Source: Solobacterium sp. UBA3691
GTDB taxonomy: Bacteria > Bacillota_I > Bacilli_A > Erysipelotrichales > Erysipelotrichaceae
Length of the DNA stretch: 57,467 nt
Direction of reading: 5' to 3'
Assembly: GCA_002372175.1 (NCBI GenBank)
Contig: DFIS01000032.1
Coordinates: forward strand, 1 to 57,467
The position numbers were made by a program, and so were the translations under genes. The notes under the pieces are model-generated. The model did not search any database and was not told the DNA's origin. It saw nothing but the letters and a program-made list of their open reading frames with translations. Positions 48,696-56,721 of this stretch are shown here, piece by piece (position 1 is the first letter of the stretch; every line of letters starts with the position of its first letter).

Positions 48696-49548
48696 GATGC
48701 TTCACCTGCTTAGCGATAACCTTCGCCAGTGTATCTGTATCCATGACATCTTCAGGTACCTGAAAGCCTTTGGCGATCAGCATTTCCTTCAATGTGATCA
48801 CATCCGGGGGCAGTACACCCATGGCCTTGCATGCAGAGCTGTCACGGAAGAATTCCCTGACCGTCTCATGTGTGCGGACTCTGCCGTTTTCGATCACAAC
48901 GACCTCATCACAGTACCCGAATACCTGTTCCATATCATGCGTTACGATCAGCACGGTCTTGCCGTACTCCCGGTTCAGCTTGCGGAACAGTTCCATCATT
49001 GACTTTGTGCCGGCAGGGTCAAGACCTGCTGTCGGTTCATCCAGCACCAGTACCTTGGGATCCATCGCCAGGATCCCGGCGATCGCCACCCTGCGCTTCT
49101 GTCCGCCTGATAACTCCAGCGGACTTCTCTCTTCATATTCCTTGCCAAGTCCAACCATCTTCATGGCTTCTTTTGCCTGTTTCAAAGCATCCTGCTCGCT
49201 GACACCGAAGTTCTTCGGGCCAAAGGCGATATCCTTCAGTACCGTCTCCTCAAACAGCTGATACTCCGGGAACTGGAAAACCAGGCCGACCTTGCCGCGC
49301 AGTTCCTTCAGTCCCTTATGTTCACCGCCGGCCTCAATGACCTTATCCAGCACCGTCAGCTTACCTGCCGTCGGTAACAGTAACGCATTCAGATGCTGCA
49401 CCAGCGTACTCTTGCCGGAGCCGGTCTGGCCGATGATCGCCGTCATCTTTCCTTCCTGCAGTTCCAGATCAACATCGGAAAGGGCTACGTACCTGTACGG
49501 TGTGCCGTCACTGTAGATATGACTTACTTTTTCAAACCGTATTGCCAC
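48688..49548 (-). CDS. ecfA2: Energy-coupling factor transporter ATPase EcfA2
   Basis: A 286-residue ABC ATPase. Walker A GQTGSGKST, Q loop VFQFPEYQLFE, signature LSGGQKRRVAIAGILAM, Walker B VLVLDEPTAGLDP and switch His in VTHDM. It starts with GTG at 49548, inside the end of ecfA1 (25-base overlap), and translation is probably coupled. Together with EcfA1 and EcfT it forms the shared module of group II ECF vitamin transporters. Confidence 0.96.
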   Translation of the reverse strand: MAIRFEKVSHIYSDGTPYRYVALSDVDLELQEGKMTAIIGQTGSGKSTLVQHLNALLLPTAGKLTVLDKVIEAGGEHKGLKELRGKVGLVFQFPEYQLFEETVLKDIAFGPKNFGVSEQDALKQAKEAMKMVGLGKEYEERSPLELSGGQKRRVAIAGILAMDPKVLVLDEPTAGLDPAGTKSMMELFRKLNREYGKTVLIVTHDMEQVFGYCDEVVVIENGRVRTHETVREFFRDSSACKAMGVLPPDVITLKEMLIAKGFQVPEDVMDTDTLAKVIAKQVKHHG

Positions 49549-50351
49549 AGTGCATCCACCAGCCTTTCCTCGGTGATCTCATGGGGCGTACTGACACCGT
49601 ACCTGGCCAGTGCCGACGCGAATTTCATACTGTAGGGAACATCCAGACGCAGATGCTCGATCTTCTTCTCATCACGGAAGATCTCTTCCGGTGTTCCGGT
49701 CATCGCGATCTCACCCTCGTAGAGAACGATCACACGGTCACTGCTGACGACTTCATCAATATCATGCGTGATCGAAAGGATCGTCAGTCCCGTACGGGCA
49801 TGCAGGTCCATGATCACCTTCTTGATCTCTGCCTTACCCTGAGGATCAAGCATCGATGTTGCTTCATCAAAGATCAGAATATCCGGATGCATCGCCAGTA
49901 CACCGGCAATGGCAACACGCTGCTTCTGACCGCCGGAAAGATGCGTAGGCTCACTGTTCAGATACTTCGTCATGCCTACCTTTTCCGCAAATTCACTGAT
50001 GATACCGTCCATCTCGGGCTGCGGAACACAGTGATTCTCAAGTCCGAAGGCAATATCATCCCTGACCGTAGAACCGATAAACTGGTTATCCGGATTCTGG
50101 AAAACGATACCGATCCGCGAACGGATCTTATACAGATTCTTTTCATTCAGTTCCATACCGTCGATCATGATCGTCCCGCTGTTTTTCTCGAGCAGGCCGG
50201 CCAGCAGTTTCGCAACAGTCGACTTACCGCTGCCGTTATGACCGATGATCGTATAGTAAAGACCTCTTTCGATACCGAAGGAGACATTCTTTACTGCTTT
50301 GGTATTCTCATCATATGAGAAGTTCAGATCTTTTACTTCTATAAATGTCAT
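49524..50351 (-). CDS. ecfA1: Energy-coupling factor transporter ATPase EcfA1
   Basis: A 275-residue ABC ATPase. Walker A GHNGSGKST, Q loop VFQNPDNQFIG, signature LSGGQKQRVAIAGVLAM, Walker B ILIFDEATSMLDP, switch His in ITHDIDEV. Start 50351 gives MTFIEVKDLNFSY and has GCAGGTG ahead; the frame extends 15 codons upstream without a site. First gene of the ECF-truA operon, behind a TTGTTT-17-TATAAT promoter. Confidence 0.96.
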   Translation of the reverse strand: MTFIEVKDLNFSYDENTKAVKNVSFGIERGLYYTIIGHNGSGKSTVAKLLAGLLEKNSGTIMIDGMELNEKNLYKIRSRIGIVFQNPDNQFIGSTVRDDIAFGLENHCVPQPEMDGIISEFAEKVGMTKYLNSEPTHLSGGQKQRVAIAGVLAMHPDILIFDEATSMLDPQGKAEIKKVIMDLHARTGLTILSITHDIDEVVSSDRVIVLYEGEIAMTGTPEEIFRDEKKIEHLRLDVPYSMKFASALARYGVSTPHEITEERLVDALWQYGLKK

Positions 50352-50367
50352 CTTGTTCACCTGCCCT

Positions 50368-50396
50368 ATTATATATAAATATTCCGGCAGAAACAA
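50368..50396 (-). promoter_or_regulatory. Promoter of the ecfA1-ecfA2-ecfT-truA operon
   Basis: Minus strand TTGTTT (50391-50396), 17-base spacer, TATAAT (50368-50373). Start would be near 50361, leaving a very short leader of about ten bases. Confidence 0.6.
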
Positions 50397-50410
50397 ACTA
50401 TTCCGCCGGA
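50383..50410 (-). terminator. Possible terminator of the PAP2 gene
   Basis: Minus strand TCCGGC and GCCGGA pair across a 16-base loop and are followed by ATATTTATA. It overlaps the ecfA1 promoter; weak. Confidence 0.4.
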
Positions 50411-50441
50411 CATAAATGATTCATCATAAACAGACAGGTCT

Positions 50442-51134
50442 TTATTCAGAAAGAAGACGTTTTCCGGGGTCAAGACGCTCCATCAGTGCATGGCAGCCAA
50501 CGGAAACAGCGATACCTCCCGGCACATCAATAAAGTAATGCTGTTTCGTCAATACCGTTGACAGACTGATCAGAACCGTCATCAGCAGTGAATATGCCTG
50601 AAACCCGCGGGAGATCTCCGGCTGTTTTCTGATACCGAGATAACAGTAAACGCTGATCAGACAATGATACGAAGGAAACAGATTATATGCCTTATCACTG
50701 CCGTCAGCCGCATAGATGATCTTCAGAAGACGCGGGAAGACACCCGGACGCATGGCCGCTTCCATCAGTCCTTCCGCATTCCTGTCCATATATGTCGGCA
50801 CAAAGACGAAAAACAGAAAACCGATCAGGTAGGCCAGGGTCAGACCGCAGATATAGTTGATATAGTTTCTCTTCTTGGTCAGGGATACCGCCATCGGTCC
50901 CATGATCCAGAATACATATGAATACAGGTAGATCACGGACCAGACCGGAACGATCGGGATGCGGTCATCGATTGCGGGAATCTTGCAGGCAATCGCGTGT
51001 TCCGCTGTACCCATTACCCTGCTGAGCAGCTCCGCCAGTCTGTACATGCCGTATTGCAGCGCAAAATAACCGATACCGGCTGCGATTCCCCACAGGGGAA
51101 CCTGCCTGATCTTCTCCCGTATTCTTTTCATCAT
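50442..51134 (-). CDS. PAP2 superfamily phosphatase, membrane
   Basis: A 230-residue protein with about six helices. The PAP2 catalytic pieces are NLFPSYHCLISVYCYLGI (PSxH motif 2) and STVLTKQHYFIDVPGGIAV (HYFID, motif 3 His-Asp). Motif 1 is not clear. It fits the aureobasidin-resistance/PAP2_3 type acting on lipid phosphates. Start 51134 (MMKRIREK) follows AGGAAGGA; the long upstream frame into ald is not coding. Located after ald with a terminator between, so separately transcribed. Confidence 0.85.
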   Translation of the reverse strand: MMKRIREKIRQVPLWGIAAGIGYFALQYGMYRLAELLSRVMGTAEHAIACKIPAIDDRIPIVPVWSVIYLYSYVFWIMGPMAVSLTKKRNYINYICGLTLAYLIGFLFFVFVPTYMDRNAEGLMEAAMRPGVFPRLLKIIYAADGSDKAYNLFPSYHCLISVYCYLGIRKQPEISRGFQAYSLLMTVLISLSTVLTKQHYFIDVPGGIAVSVGCHALMERLDPGKRLLSE

Positions 51135-51173
51135 GATTTGTCCTTCCTGCTGCTTTGTGTATTGTCCGTGATT

Positions 51174-51197
51174 TGAAAACCGGCTCACTGCCGGTTT
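51174..51197 (-). terminator. Terminator of ald
   Basis: Minus strand AAACCGGC-AGTGA-GCCGGTTT followed by TCAAAT; perfect 8-bp stem, seven bases after the stop. Confidence 0.8.
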
Positions 51198-51204
51198 GAA
51201 TGAC

Positions 51205-52323
51205 TCAGAATAGTGTAAACAGATCTGTATAGGTATATTCACCGGGGAACGCTTCCGCGACATTCCGGCATGTGACATGTCCGGCATAAGTATTGATACC
51301 CGACAGGATGACCGGATTCTTCCGGCAGGCTGCCTCAAGACCTGCTTCAGCGATCTGCAGACCGTAGCGGATCGTCGCATTGGTCAGAGCAATCGTCGAC
51401 GTACGCGGTACGGCACCGGGCATATTGCCTACGCAGTAATGTACGACACCTTCTTCAACATATACAGGATCATCATGCGTTGTCACTCTGGTGCTCTCAC
51501 CGCAGCCGCCCTGGTCTACCGCCACATCGACGAATACCGCACCAGGTTTCATCTCGTGCAGATACCTGCGCTTGAAGACCTTCGGTGTGGAACCGCCGGG
51601 GATCAGCACACTGCCGATCACTAGGTCTGCGTTCTTTACTGCCATCTCTATGTTGGAGTCATTGGAATACAAGGTCTGGATACCTGCCCCGAACATGTTG
51701 TCGAGGTACTCAAGACGCGGCAGACTGATATCGAGGATCGTTACACTGGCGCCCATGCCCACGGCGATCTTGCATGCATTCATACCGACAGTACCGCCGC
51801 CCAGAATGACGACATTTGCCTTCGGTGTACCCGGTACACCTGCCAGCAGAATACCCTCACCGCCGAATCTCTTCTCCAGATACTTGGCACCCTCCTGAAT
51901 GCTCAGACGGCCGGCGATCTGGCTCATCGGTGAAAGCAGCGGCAGGCTTCCGTCTCTCTCCTGCAGCGTCTCATAGGCAACACTCTTCATCCTGCCTTTT
52001 AACAGAGCATCCAGTTCCTTACGGTCGGCCGCCAGATGCAGGTAAGTATACAGGATCATCCCCTCGCGGAAGTACTTGAATTCTTCTTCCAGGGGCTCCT
52101 TTACCTTGACCATCATCTCACTGGCTGCCCATACTTCTGCGGCATGGTTCAGCAGATTGGCACCCGCTTCCTGGTATTCCTCATCGGTAAAACCGGAGCC
52201 GTTTCCTGCCCCTTTCTGAATATAGACCTCATGTCCGGCAGCGACATAGCTTCTGACATTATCCGGGGTAAGTCCTACTCTGTATTCATTGTTCTTGATT
52301 TCTTTTACACAGCCAACACGCAT
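51205..52323 (-). CDS. ald: Alanine dehydrogenase
   Basis: A 372-residue NAD-dependent enzyme interconverting L-alanine and pyruvate plus ammonium. MRVGCVKEIKNNEYRVGLTPDNV, HEVYIQKGAGNGSGF, KVKEPLEEEF, SMRVAYET-like SVAYETLQ, NVVILGGGTVGMNACKIAVGMGA (Rossmann) and AVDQGGCGESTRVTTHDDPVY are all present. Normal length. AAGGAG precedes the ATG. Monocistronic. It could recycle the ammonium produced by nitrite reduction, which is inference only. Confidence 0.97.
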   Translation of the reverse strand: MRVGCVKEIKNNEYRVGLTPDNVRSYVAAGHEVYIQKGAGNGSGFTDEEYQEAGANLLNHAAEVWAASEMMVKVKEPLEEEFKYFREGMILYTYLHLAADRKELDALLKGRMKSVAYETLQERDGSLPLLSPMSQIAGRLSIQEGAKYLEKRFGGEGILLAGVPGTPKANVVILGGGTVGMNACKIAVGMGASVTILDISLPRLEYLDNMFGAGIQTLYSNDSNIEMAVKNADLVIGSVLIPGGSTPKVFKRRYLHEMKPGAVFVDVAVDQGGCGESTRVTTHDDPVYVEEGVVHYCVGNMPGAVPRTSTIALTNATIRYGLQIAEAGLEAACRKNPVILSGINTYAGHVTCRNVAEAFPGEYTYTDLFTLF

Positions 52324-52423
52324 ATACTACTCCTTGATTCTTTTCCATATCATAAATGTATTTTTTGCAGAGATAAAGACAGACTGCATGATTTACATGC
52401 GAATTCTGCAGATATCCGATATG

Positions 52424-52448
52424 AAAAGACATACCTGTATGGTATGTC
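52424..52448 (-). terminator. Terminator of the acidic membrane-anchored protein gene
   Basis: Minus strand GACATACC and GGTATGTC pair around a 5-base loop and are followed by TTTTC. Confidence 0.85.
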
Positions 52449-52460
52449 CTGTTCACTGAC

Positions 52461-52973
52461 TCAGTCGATCTTATACCCTTCGTAGGTACCGCCTAAAGCA
52501 GCTACCTGATTCGAAACATTGTAGATATCACTCAGGATCGCACCTTCCGTTGTGAACATCTTCTTGATGATCTGATTCTCATTTTCATTGATCTTTTCGG
52601 TCTCGTATCCGTTATCGGAAGCGATGCGCAGATAGTCCTCGATGACGGCAGGATCTTCAAACTTTGCTTTGTGACAGATCGTGATCAGCGTATCTTCAGG
52701 ATACTCACGGTTGAATGCATCGTTGCGGGCCAGCTGTTCTGCGATGAAGGCAGGCTTCAGATACGGATATACTTCTGCGATCTCCGTTACTTCTGCAGGA
52801 TACTTCTTCTCCTGTTCCTCATCTTCATCAACGATATCCACAAAATTGACCTTGTCGTCGTCTTCTTCAGTTTCGGCAGGCTTGTCTGTCTGTTCATCCA
52901 GTTTTTTGATGATTAGAGCAGCTGCGGTGATCACTGCGGCAGCCAGCGCAGTACCTATCGTTCTACGAAACAT
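52461..52973 (-). CDS. Acidic membrane-anchored protein, unknown function
   Basis: A 170-residue protein with one N-terminal membrane helix (TIGTALAAAVITAAALIIKK), an acidic linker (ETEEDDDKVNFVDIVDEDEEQEKK) and a soluble C-terminal part with EIAEVYPYLKPAFIAEQLARNDAFNREYPEDTLITICHKAKF. No family is recognised. AGAGAGG precedes the ATG. Orientation with the tail inside or outside cannot be decided; positive residues on both sides of the helix (FRRT, KK). Divergent from the cyclophilin operon. Confidence 0.82.
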   Translation of the reverse strand: MFRRTIGTALAAAVITAAALIIKKLDEQTDKPAETEEDDDKVNFVDIVDEDEEQEKKYPAEVTEIAEVYPYLKPAFIAEQLARNDAFNREYPEDTLITICHKAKFEDPAVIEDYLRIASDNGYETEKINENENQIIKKMFTTEGAILSDIYNVSNQVAALGGTYEGYKID

Positions 52974-53046
52974 GTTATGACCTCTCTTCTCTTCTGCATT
53001 TTAGCATAAACAGGAAACATAAGATAGATGCGTGCTCCGGTTACTG

Positions 53047-53055
53047 TGTTAAAAT
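53047..53055 (+). promoter_or_regulatory. Extended -10 promoter of the 53073 operon
   Basis: TGT-TAAAAT, extended -10 with one mismatch. Start near 53062, just before the AGGAGG ribosome site. Confidence 0.5.
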
Positions 53056-53072
53056 ATTTCAGGAGGATATCC

Positions 53073-53420
53073 ATGAAACCAGAGATCAAGAGAATACTAT
53101 CTGCCATCATGATCGCAGGTGATGTGCTGATCATGTTTTTTGCGATTGAAGAAATGCTTACCGGATGGTTTGGTTTCGGCCTGTTCCTGACCCTGTTCCT
53201 GCTCGCTGATGCCTACCTTTCCCTTGACTACATACGCTCACAGACACAGATCATCAGGATGAATGAACAGTTGCGCATGGAGAATGCACAGATCCGTTAT
53301 AAACGTATGCTCGAGGAAGAAAGAAAGCAGGACCGGGAAGATCTCTCCGAATATGAACCGGAGGAAGTTGCCGAACTGCTGAACCAGAAACGTCCCCAGA
53401 GCTCACGTAAACAATACTAA
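53073..53420 (+). CDS. Small membrane protein with two TM helices and charged C-terminal helix
   Basis: A 115-residue protein. Two hydrophobic helices (ILSAIMIAGDVLIMFFAI and FGFGLFLTLFLLADAYLSL) form a hairpin, followed by a long charged, coiled-coil-prone helix (QIIRMNEQLRMENAQIRYKRMLEEERKQDRED). Start 53073 has CAGGAGG. No family recognised. It is followed after 13 bases by the cyclophilin gene and may be the first gene of that operon. Confidence 0.8.
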   Translation: MKPEIKRILSAIMIAGDVLIMFFAIEEMLTGWFGFGLFLTLFLLADAYLSLDYIRSQTQIIRMNEQLRMENAQIRYKRMLEEERKQDREDLSEYEPEEVAELLNQKRPQSSRKQY

Positions 53421-53433
53421 GGAGAAGATAACC

Positions 53434-53910
53434 ATGATCGTAATTGAAATGCAGAACGGCGGTGTGATCCGCATCGAACTGGATGACAGTGCCGCCCCCA
53501 TTACCGCTGAAAACTTCCGTAAGCTGGTCAGAGAAGGCTTCTATGACGGCCTGACCTTTCACCGTATCATCCGCGGCTTCATGATCCAGGGCGGTGATCC
53601 GACAGGCACCGGTGCCGGCGGTTCGAAAGAGACCATCACCGGTGAATTCGCATCCAACGGACACCCGAATCCCCTGAAGCATACCCGCGGTGTGATCTCC
53701 ATGGCCAGAACCATGGATCCCGATTCTGCCTCCAGCCAGTTCTTTATCATGCACCAGGATGCACCGCATCTTGACGGACAGTACGCTGCCTTCGGCAGAG
53801 TCGTTGAAGGTATTGAAGTCGTTGATGAGATTGCGTCTGTACCTACCGACTTCCTTGACAAACCGTATACACCCGTGATCATGAAGCATGTGTACATTGA
53901 AGGAGAATAA
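53434..53910 (+). CDS. Peptidyl-prolyl cis-trans isomerase, cyclophilin type
   Basis: A 158-residue cytoplasmic cyclophilin. The catalytic core is present: LTFHRIIRGFMIQGGDPTGTGAGG (Arg of FHR, Gln), HTRGVISMAR, SASSQFFIMHQDAPHLDGQYAAFGRV. No signal peptide. AAGGAG precedes the ATG. Two bases separate it from the downstream esterase gene, so they are one transcript. Confidence 0.96.
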   Translation: MIVIEMQNGGVIRIELDDSAAPITAENFRKLVREGFYDGLTFHRIIRGFMIQGGDPTGTGAGGSKETITGEFASNGHPNPLKHTRGVISMARTMDPDSASSQFFIMHQDAPHLDGQYAAFGRVVEGIEVVDEIASVPTDFLDKPYTPVIMKHVYIEGE

Positions 53911-53912
53911 GT

Positions 53913-54962
53913 ATGGCTGTACCCAAGGTGGCAGAGATCCACTACCGTAAGGAACCCCACCGTGATGAATATGGCTGTGAACTGAACAAGGCGATCAGTC
54001 TGTACGAAGAGCCTACACGGTATCCGGTCGATCAGCTGATCAGACTGGTCAATGCCCAGATGGCAATGATGAAAGAAGAAGATGATGCCAGACGGGCAGA
54101 ACTCCATGACACTTTCATGACGATCCTGAACGGCATTGAAGTGCTTCCTGATGCCCGTGACAAGGTATGGCTGTGGCCGGAAGGCAAAGTACCAACACAG
54201 ACAGACTATACGGAGAATCACGGATATATCTTTGACCACGATCCCGGTTACATCCCCTTCTATCTGGAGATGCTGATCGAAGAAGACCGTGAGACCATCG
54301 GCAGTGTGATCCTGATCGCCGGCGGCAGTCACGGCATCGGTACGATCAGTGAATGTTACCAGATCGGCAGAGAATTCAATGAACTCGGCTATCAGGCATT
54401 CATCCTGCAGTGCCGTCCGAACAACTGCCCGTGGAACGAATACGAAGTCGGTGCCGATGTCGCAAGAGCCATCCGCATCATCCGCAGCCGGGCTGAAGAA
54501 TACCGCATCGACTCTGACAGGATCGCCATTGCCGGTTTCTCCAACGGCGGACTCACCTGTGACTTTGCAATCGAGCACTATTCCGGAAGCCAGAGAGTAA
54601 AGACATACTTCCCTGACTATGAGGAAGATGCCCTGGATGAGATCAGTGCCACTCCCGATGCCTTCATCTGTGTCTACGGCACCAGATATCACGGCACACT
54701 GTACGACTATACCGGTGTCGTCTATCCTCCGACATTTATCGCTGTCGGCAGAGAAGATACCGGCGCCATGAAAAACATGGATTACATGACAGCTTCCCTG
54801 AAAGAACAGGGTATCCCGTTTGAAGTACATACCTTTGCAGGTCATCCGCATGGTTTTGCCGGACATAAGATCTTTGACGGCAAAGGTGATCCGAACTTCG
54901 ATCTGTGGCTAACCCATGCCCACTACTTCCTTCAGGACATTTACAGAAAAAGAGGTAAATAA
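53913..54962 (+). CDS. Alpha/beta hydrolase (esterase-like)
   Basis: A 349-residue hydrolase. After a roughly 120-residue N-terminal region comes GSVILIAGGSHGIGTISECYQIGREFNELGYQAFIL (oxyanion region), nucleophile IAGFSNGGLTCDF (GFSNG), acid in VGREDTGAM and His in FAGHPHGFAG. The GHPHGFAG end is typical of BD-FAE/acetyl-xylan-type esterases. It is cytoplasmic and its substrate is unknown. The long N-terminal part is unusual and may form a cap. It is in an operon with the cyclophilin gene and overlaps the flavodoxin-like frame. Confidence 0.87.
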   Translation: MAVPKVAEIHYRKEPHRDEYGCELNKAISLYEEPTRYPVDQLIRLVNAQMAMMKEEDDARRAELHDTFMTILNGIEVLPDARDKVWLWPEGKVPTQTDYTENHGYIFDHDPGYIPFYLEMLIEEDRETIGSVILIAGGSHGIGTISECYQIGREFNELGYQAFILQCRPNNCPWNEYEVGADVARAIRIIRSRAEEYRIDSDRIAIAGFSNGGLTCDFAIEHYSGSQRVKTYFPDYEEDALDEISATPDAFICVYGTRYHGTLYDYTGVVYPPTFIAVGREDTGAMKNMDYMTASLKEQGIPFEVHTFAGHPHGFAGHKIFDGKGDPNFDLWLTHAHYFLQDIYRKRGK

Positions 54963-55458
54963 TCAGAAAATTGCAGTAGTATTTGACTCCAAGACAGGCG
55001 GCACCCAGAGAGCCGGTGAGTTTATCGCCGAAGGTCTCAACTCTGTAGACGGTGTTGAAGCCAGAACCTTCAACATCGAGAAGATCGACACAGAGTTTGC
55101 CAACGAAGCTAAGGGGGTCATTCTCGGAACCCCGACGTACATGGCTTCCTTAACCGCCGACATGAAAGTCTGGCTGGATAAACACGCTGTCACGGAAGTC
55201 GGCTTTGTCGGTAAGCTCTGCGGTGTCTTTGCGACGGAGGGCTATATCCACGGCGGTGCTGATCTTGCCATGAGTACGATCATCGATCATATGCTCGTCT
55301 TCGGCGGTATGGTCTACTCCGCAGGCGGATCCAAAGGTTCTCCGACGATCCACCTAGGTCCGGTCGCACTCAGCCCGAATGTCGACGACTATAAAGAATT
55401 GTGCGAAGTATACGGCAAACGTTTTGCGGAACAGGCTGTAGCGATCTTCGGTAAGTAA
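54916..55458 (+). CDS. Flavodoxin family protein, start codon uncertain
   Basis: A flavodoxin-fold protein: KIAVVFDSKTGGTQRAGEFIAEGL (FMN phosphate loop), GVILGTPTYMASLTADMKVWLDKH and LCGVFATEGYIHGGADLAMSTIIDHMLVFG. The expected start just before KIAVVF has the sequence AATAATCAGAAAATT, which has no ATG, GTG or TTG, although AGAGG lies a few bases upstream. The only in-frame ATG is at 54916, inside the esterase gene and without a ribosome site, adding about 16 residues. Either translation starts there by coupling, an unusual codon is used, or the start has been lost. The reading frame is otherwise intact. Confidence 0.8.
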   Translation: MPTTSFRTFTEKEVNNQKIAVVFDSKTGGTQRAGEFIAEGLNSVDGVEARTFNIEKIDTEFANEAKGVILGTPTYMASLTADMKVWLDKHAVTEVGFVGKLCGVFATEGYIHGGADLAMSTIIDHMLVFGGMVYSAGGSKGSPTIHLGPVALSPNVDDYKELCEVYGKRFAEQAVAIFGK

Positions 55459-55464
55459 ACACAG

Positions 55465-55490
55465 AAACTGCTGCATATGCGGCAGTTTTA
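55465..55490 (+). terminator. Terminator of the cyclophilin operon
   Basis: AAACTGC / GCAGTTT with an inner GCA/TGC pairing, followed by TATTAT. Confidence 0.8.
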
Positions 55491-55520
55491 TTATGCACCA
55501 CCGGCAGAGGCGTAAACGAC

Positions 55521-55546
55521 AAGAAAACAGGCATATGAGCCTGTTT
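55521..55546 (-). terminator. Terminator of the M19 dipeptidase gene
   Basis: Minus strand AAACAGGC and GCCTGTTT around a 6-base loop followed by TCTTG; perfect 8-bp stem. Confidence 0.8.
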
Positions 55547-55572
55547 CCTTTGTTATGTATTTTATTCAGAGA

Positions 55573-56556
55573 TTACTTGACAGCATCCTTCATGACACGG
55601 AGAACGTTCTTGTAGAAGATCTTCTCGATATCATCATTACTGAAGCCTTCAGCCTTGAGTGCATCTTCCAGAAGACCCATCTTATCGCAGCTGCCGATCT
55701 CGAGATTGCCGTGAATACCGTCAAAGTCAGAACCGATGGCGATGACATCAACACCGGCGACATTTGCCATATGACGAGCATGCTTAGCCATCAGAGCAGC
55801 TGTAGAATCAGGACAGGAAACATCCGCATTCAGGAATTCAGGACCGAAGTTGATACCTGTAGCACCGCCGCAGGCAGCCAGCAGTCTCAGCTGATCATCG
55901 GAGAGGTTTCTCTGGTGAGGGCAGAGCGCACGGCAGTTGGAATGTGTAGCCACGAACGGCTTCTTGACGATATTGGCGACATCGAAGAAACCGCCTTCAC
56001 TTAAGTGAGATACGTCAACCAGCATACCCAGTTCCTGCATATACTGAATTGCTTCTCTTCCGAAAGCTGTCAGTCCGTCATACATCAGCAGAGGATTCTT
56101 GGAGTTCGGCGCACCGAAGCAGTTGTAGGAGTTCCATGTCAGTGTCATGGCTCTTACACCCATATCATAGTACTTCTTGATATTGTCAAGATTGCCGTCT
56201 ACAGAACGTCCGTCTTCAATTGTAAATACAGCGGACATCTTGCCTGCTTTCCAGTTAGCCTCGATCTCGTCAGCAGTTGTCGCCAGACCGACGATATCGC
56301 TGTGCTTTTCAACATTCTCAACGAGAATATCATGACATGCCTGAATATATTCATCATCCGTCATGATCGGCAGACCGAACATACCGTATACTCTCTGCGG
56401 AGGCAGCCATGCCGCAAAGAACTGAGCCATCTGACCCGTCTTCTGCATTCTGGCAAAATCGACCATCGTATACTCGGATTCCATCAGATTCTTGTTCTGG
56501 GGATCCTTGAATACGAGCTGCATAAGTGAATCGCAATGCATATCAATGTGTTGCAT
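55573..56556 (-). CDS. Membrane dipeptidase (M19 family)
   Basis: A 327-residue zinc dipeptidase. Metal-binding and catalytic motifs in order are DMHCDS (HxD, 7-9), FTIEDG (bridging Glu), VDVSHLSEGGF, VATHSNCRALCPHQRNL (His ligands, HxxxR) and AIGSDFDGI (catalytic Asp). The family cleaves dipeptides, including those with D-residues. No signal peptide is seen, so it is cytoplasmic. No ribosome site precedes the ATG at 56556, although the family start (xxIDxHCD) supports it. A TGT-TATAAT extended -10 lies about 50 bases upstream. Confidence 0.94.
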   Translation of the reverse strand: MQHIDMHCDSLMQLVFKDPQNKNLMESEYTMVDFARMQKTGQMAQFFAAWLPPQRVYGMFGLPIMTDDEYIQACHDILVENVEKHSDIVGLATTADEIEANWKAGKMSAVFTIEDGRSVDGNLDNIKKYYDMGVRAMTLTWNSYNCFGAPNSKNPLLMYDGLTAFGREAIQYMQELGMLVDVSHLSEGGFFDVANIVKKPFVATHSNCRALCPHQRNLSDDQLRLLAACGGATGINFGPEFLNADVSCPDSTAALMAKHARHMANVAGVDVIAIGSDFDGIHGNLEIGSCDKMGLLEDALKAEGFSNDDIEKIFYKNVLRVMKDAVK

Positions 56557-56607
56557 ATCAATTAATTATGTCTCTTATGAAACGGAGACAATCTCCCTTC
56601 TGTTTTA

Positions 56608-56616
56608 ATTATAACA
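56608..56616 (-). promoter_or_regulatory. Extended -10 promoter of the M19 dipeptidase gene
   Basis: Minus strand TGT-TATAAT, perfect extended -10. Start near 56601; the leader of about 45 bases contains a GGAGA-TTG-TCTCC hairpin (56584-56596). Confidence 0.65.
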
Positions 56617-56663
56617 GTTTCACGCTGAGAAATCTCGTATTACATTTCCATATTTGCACATAA

Positions 56664-56692
56664 TTATCAGTATTTGACAGGTGTACTATAAT
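56664..56692 (+). promoter_or_regulatory. Promoter of the CobW-type GTPase gene
   Basis: TTATCA (56664-56669), 17-base spacer, TATAAT (56687-56692). Start near 56699, leaving a leader of about 23 bases with GAGGTG. Confidence 0.65.
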
Positions 56693-56721
56693 ATAGAATG
56701 TTGATAAGTGAGGTGTTGTCC

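Noticed and set aside
49500..50318. Plus-strand 272-codon frame opposite ecfA1
   Set aside because: Antisense of a gene with full ABC ATPase motifs.
50442..51380. Longer PAP2 reading frame starting at 51380
   Set aside because: The added 82 codons overlap the ald terminator and coding end and look like out-of-frame sequence; a good ribosome site stands before 51134.
53559..54866. Minus-strand 435-codon open frame opposite the cyclophilin and esterase genes
   Set aside because: Both sense genes have complete catalytic motifs; the antisense frame has no recognisable domain and no start signals.
56674..56679. TTGACA as the -35 of the CobW gene
   Set aside because: Only seven bases separate it from the TATAAT box at 56687; no -10 lies at 17 bases. 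TTATCA at 56664 fits better.
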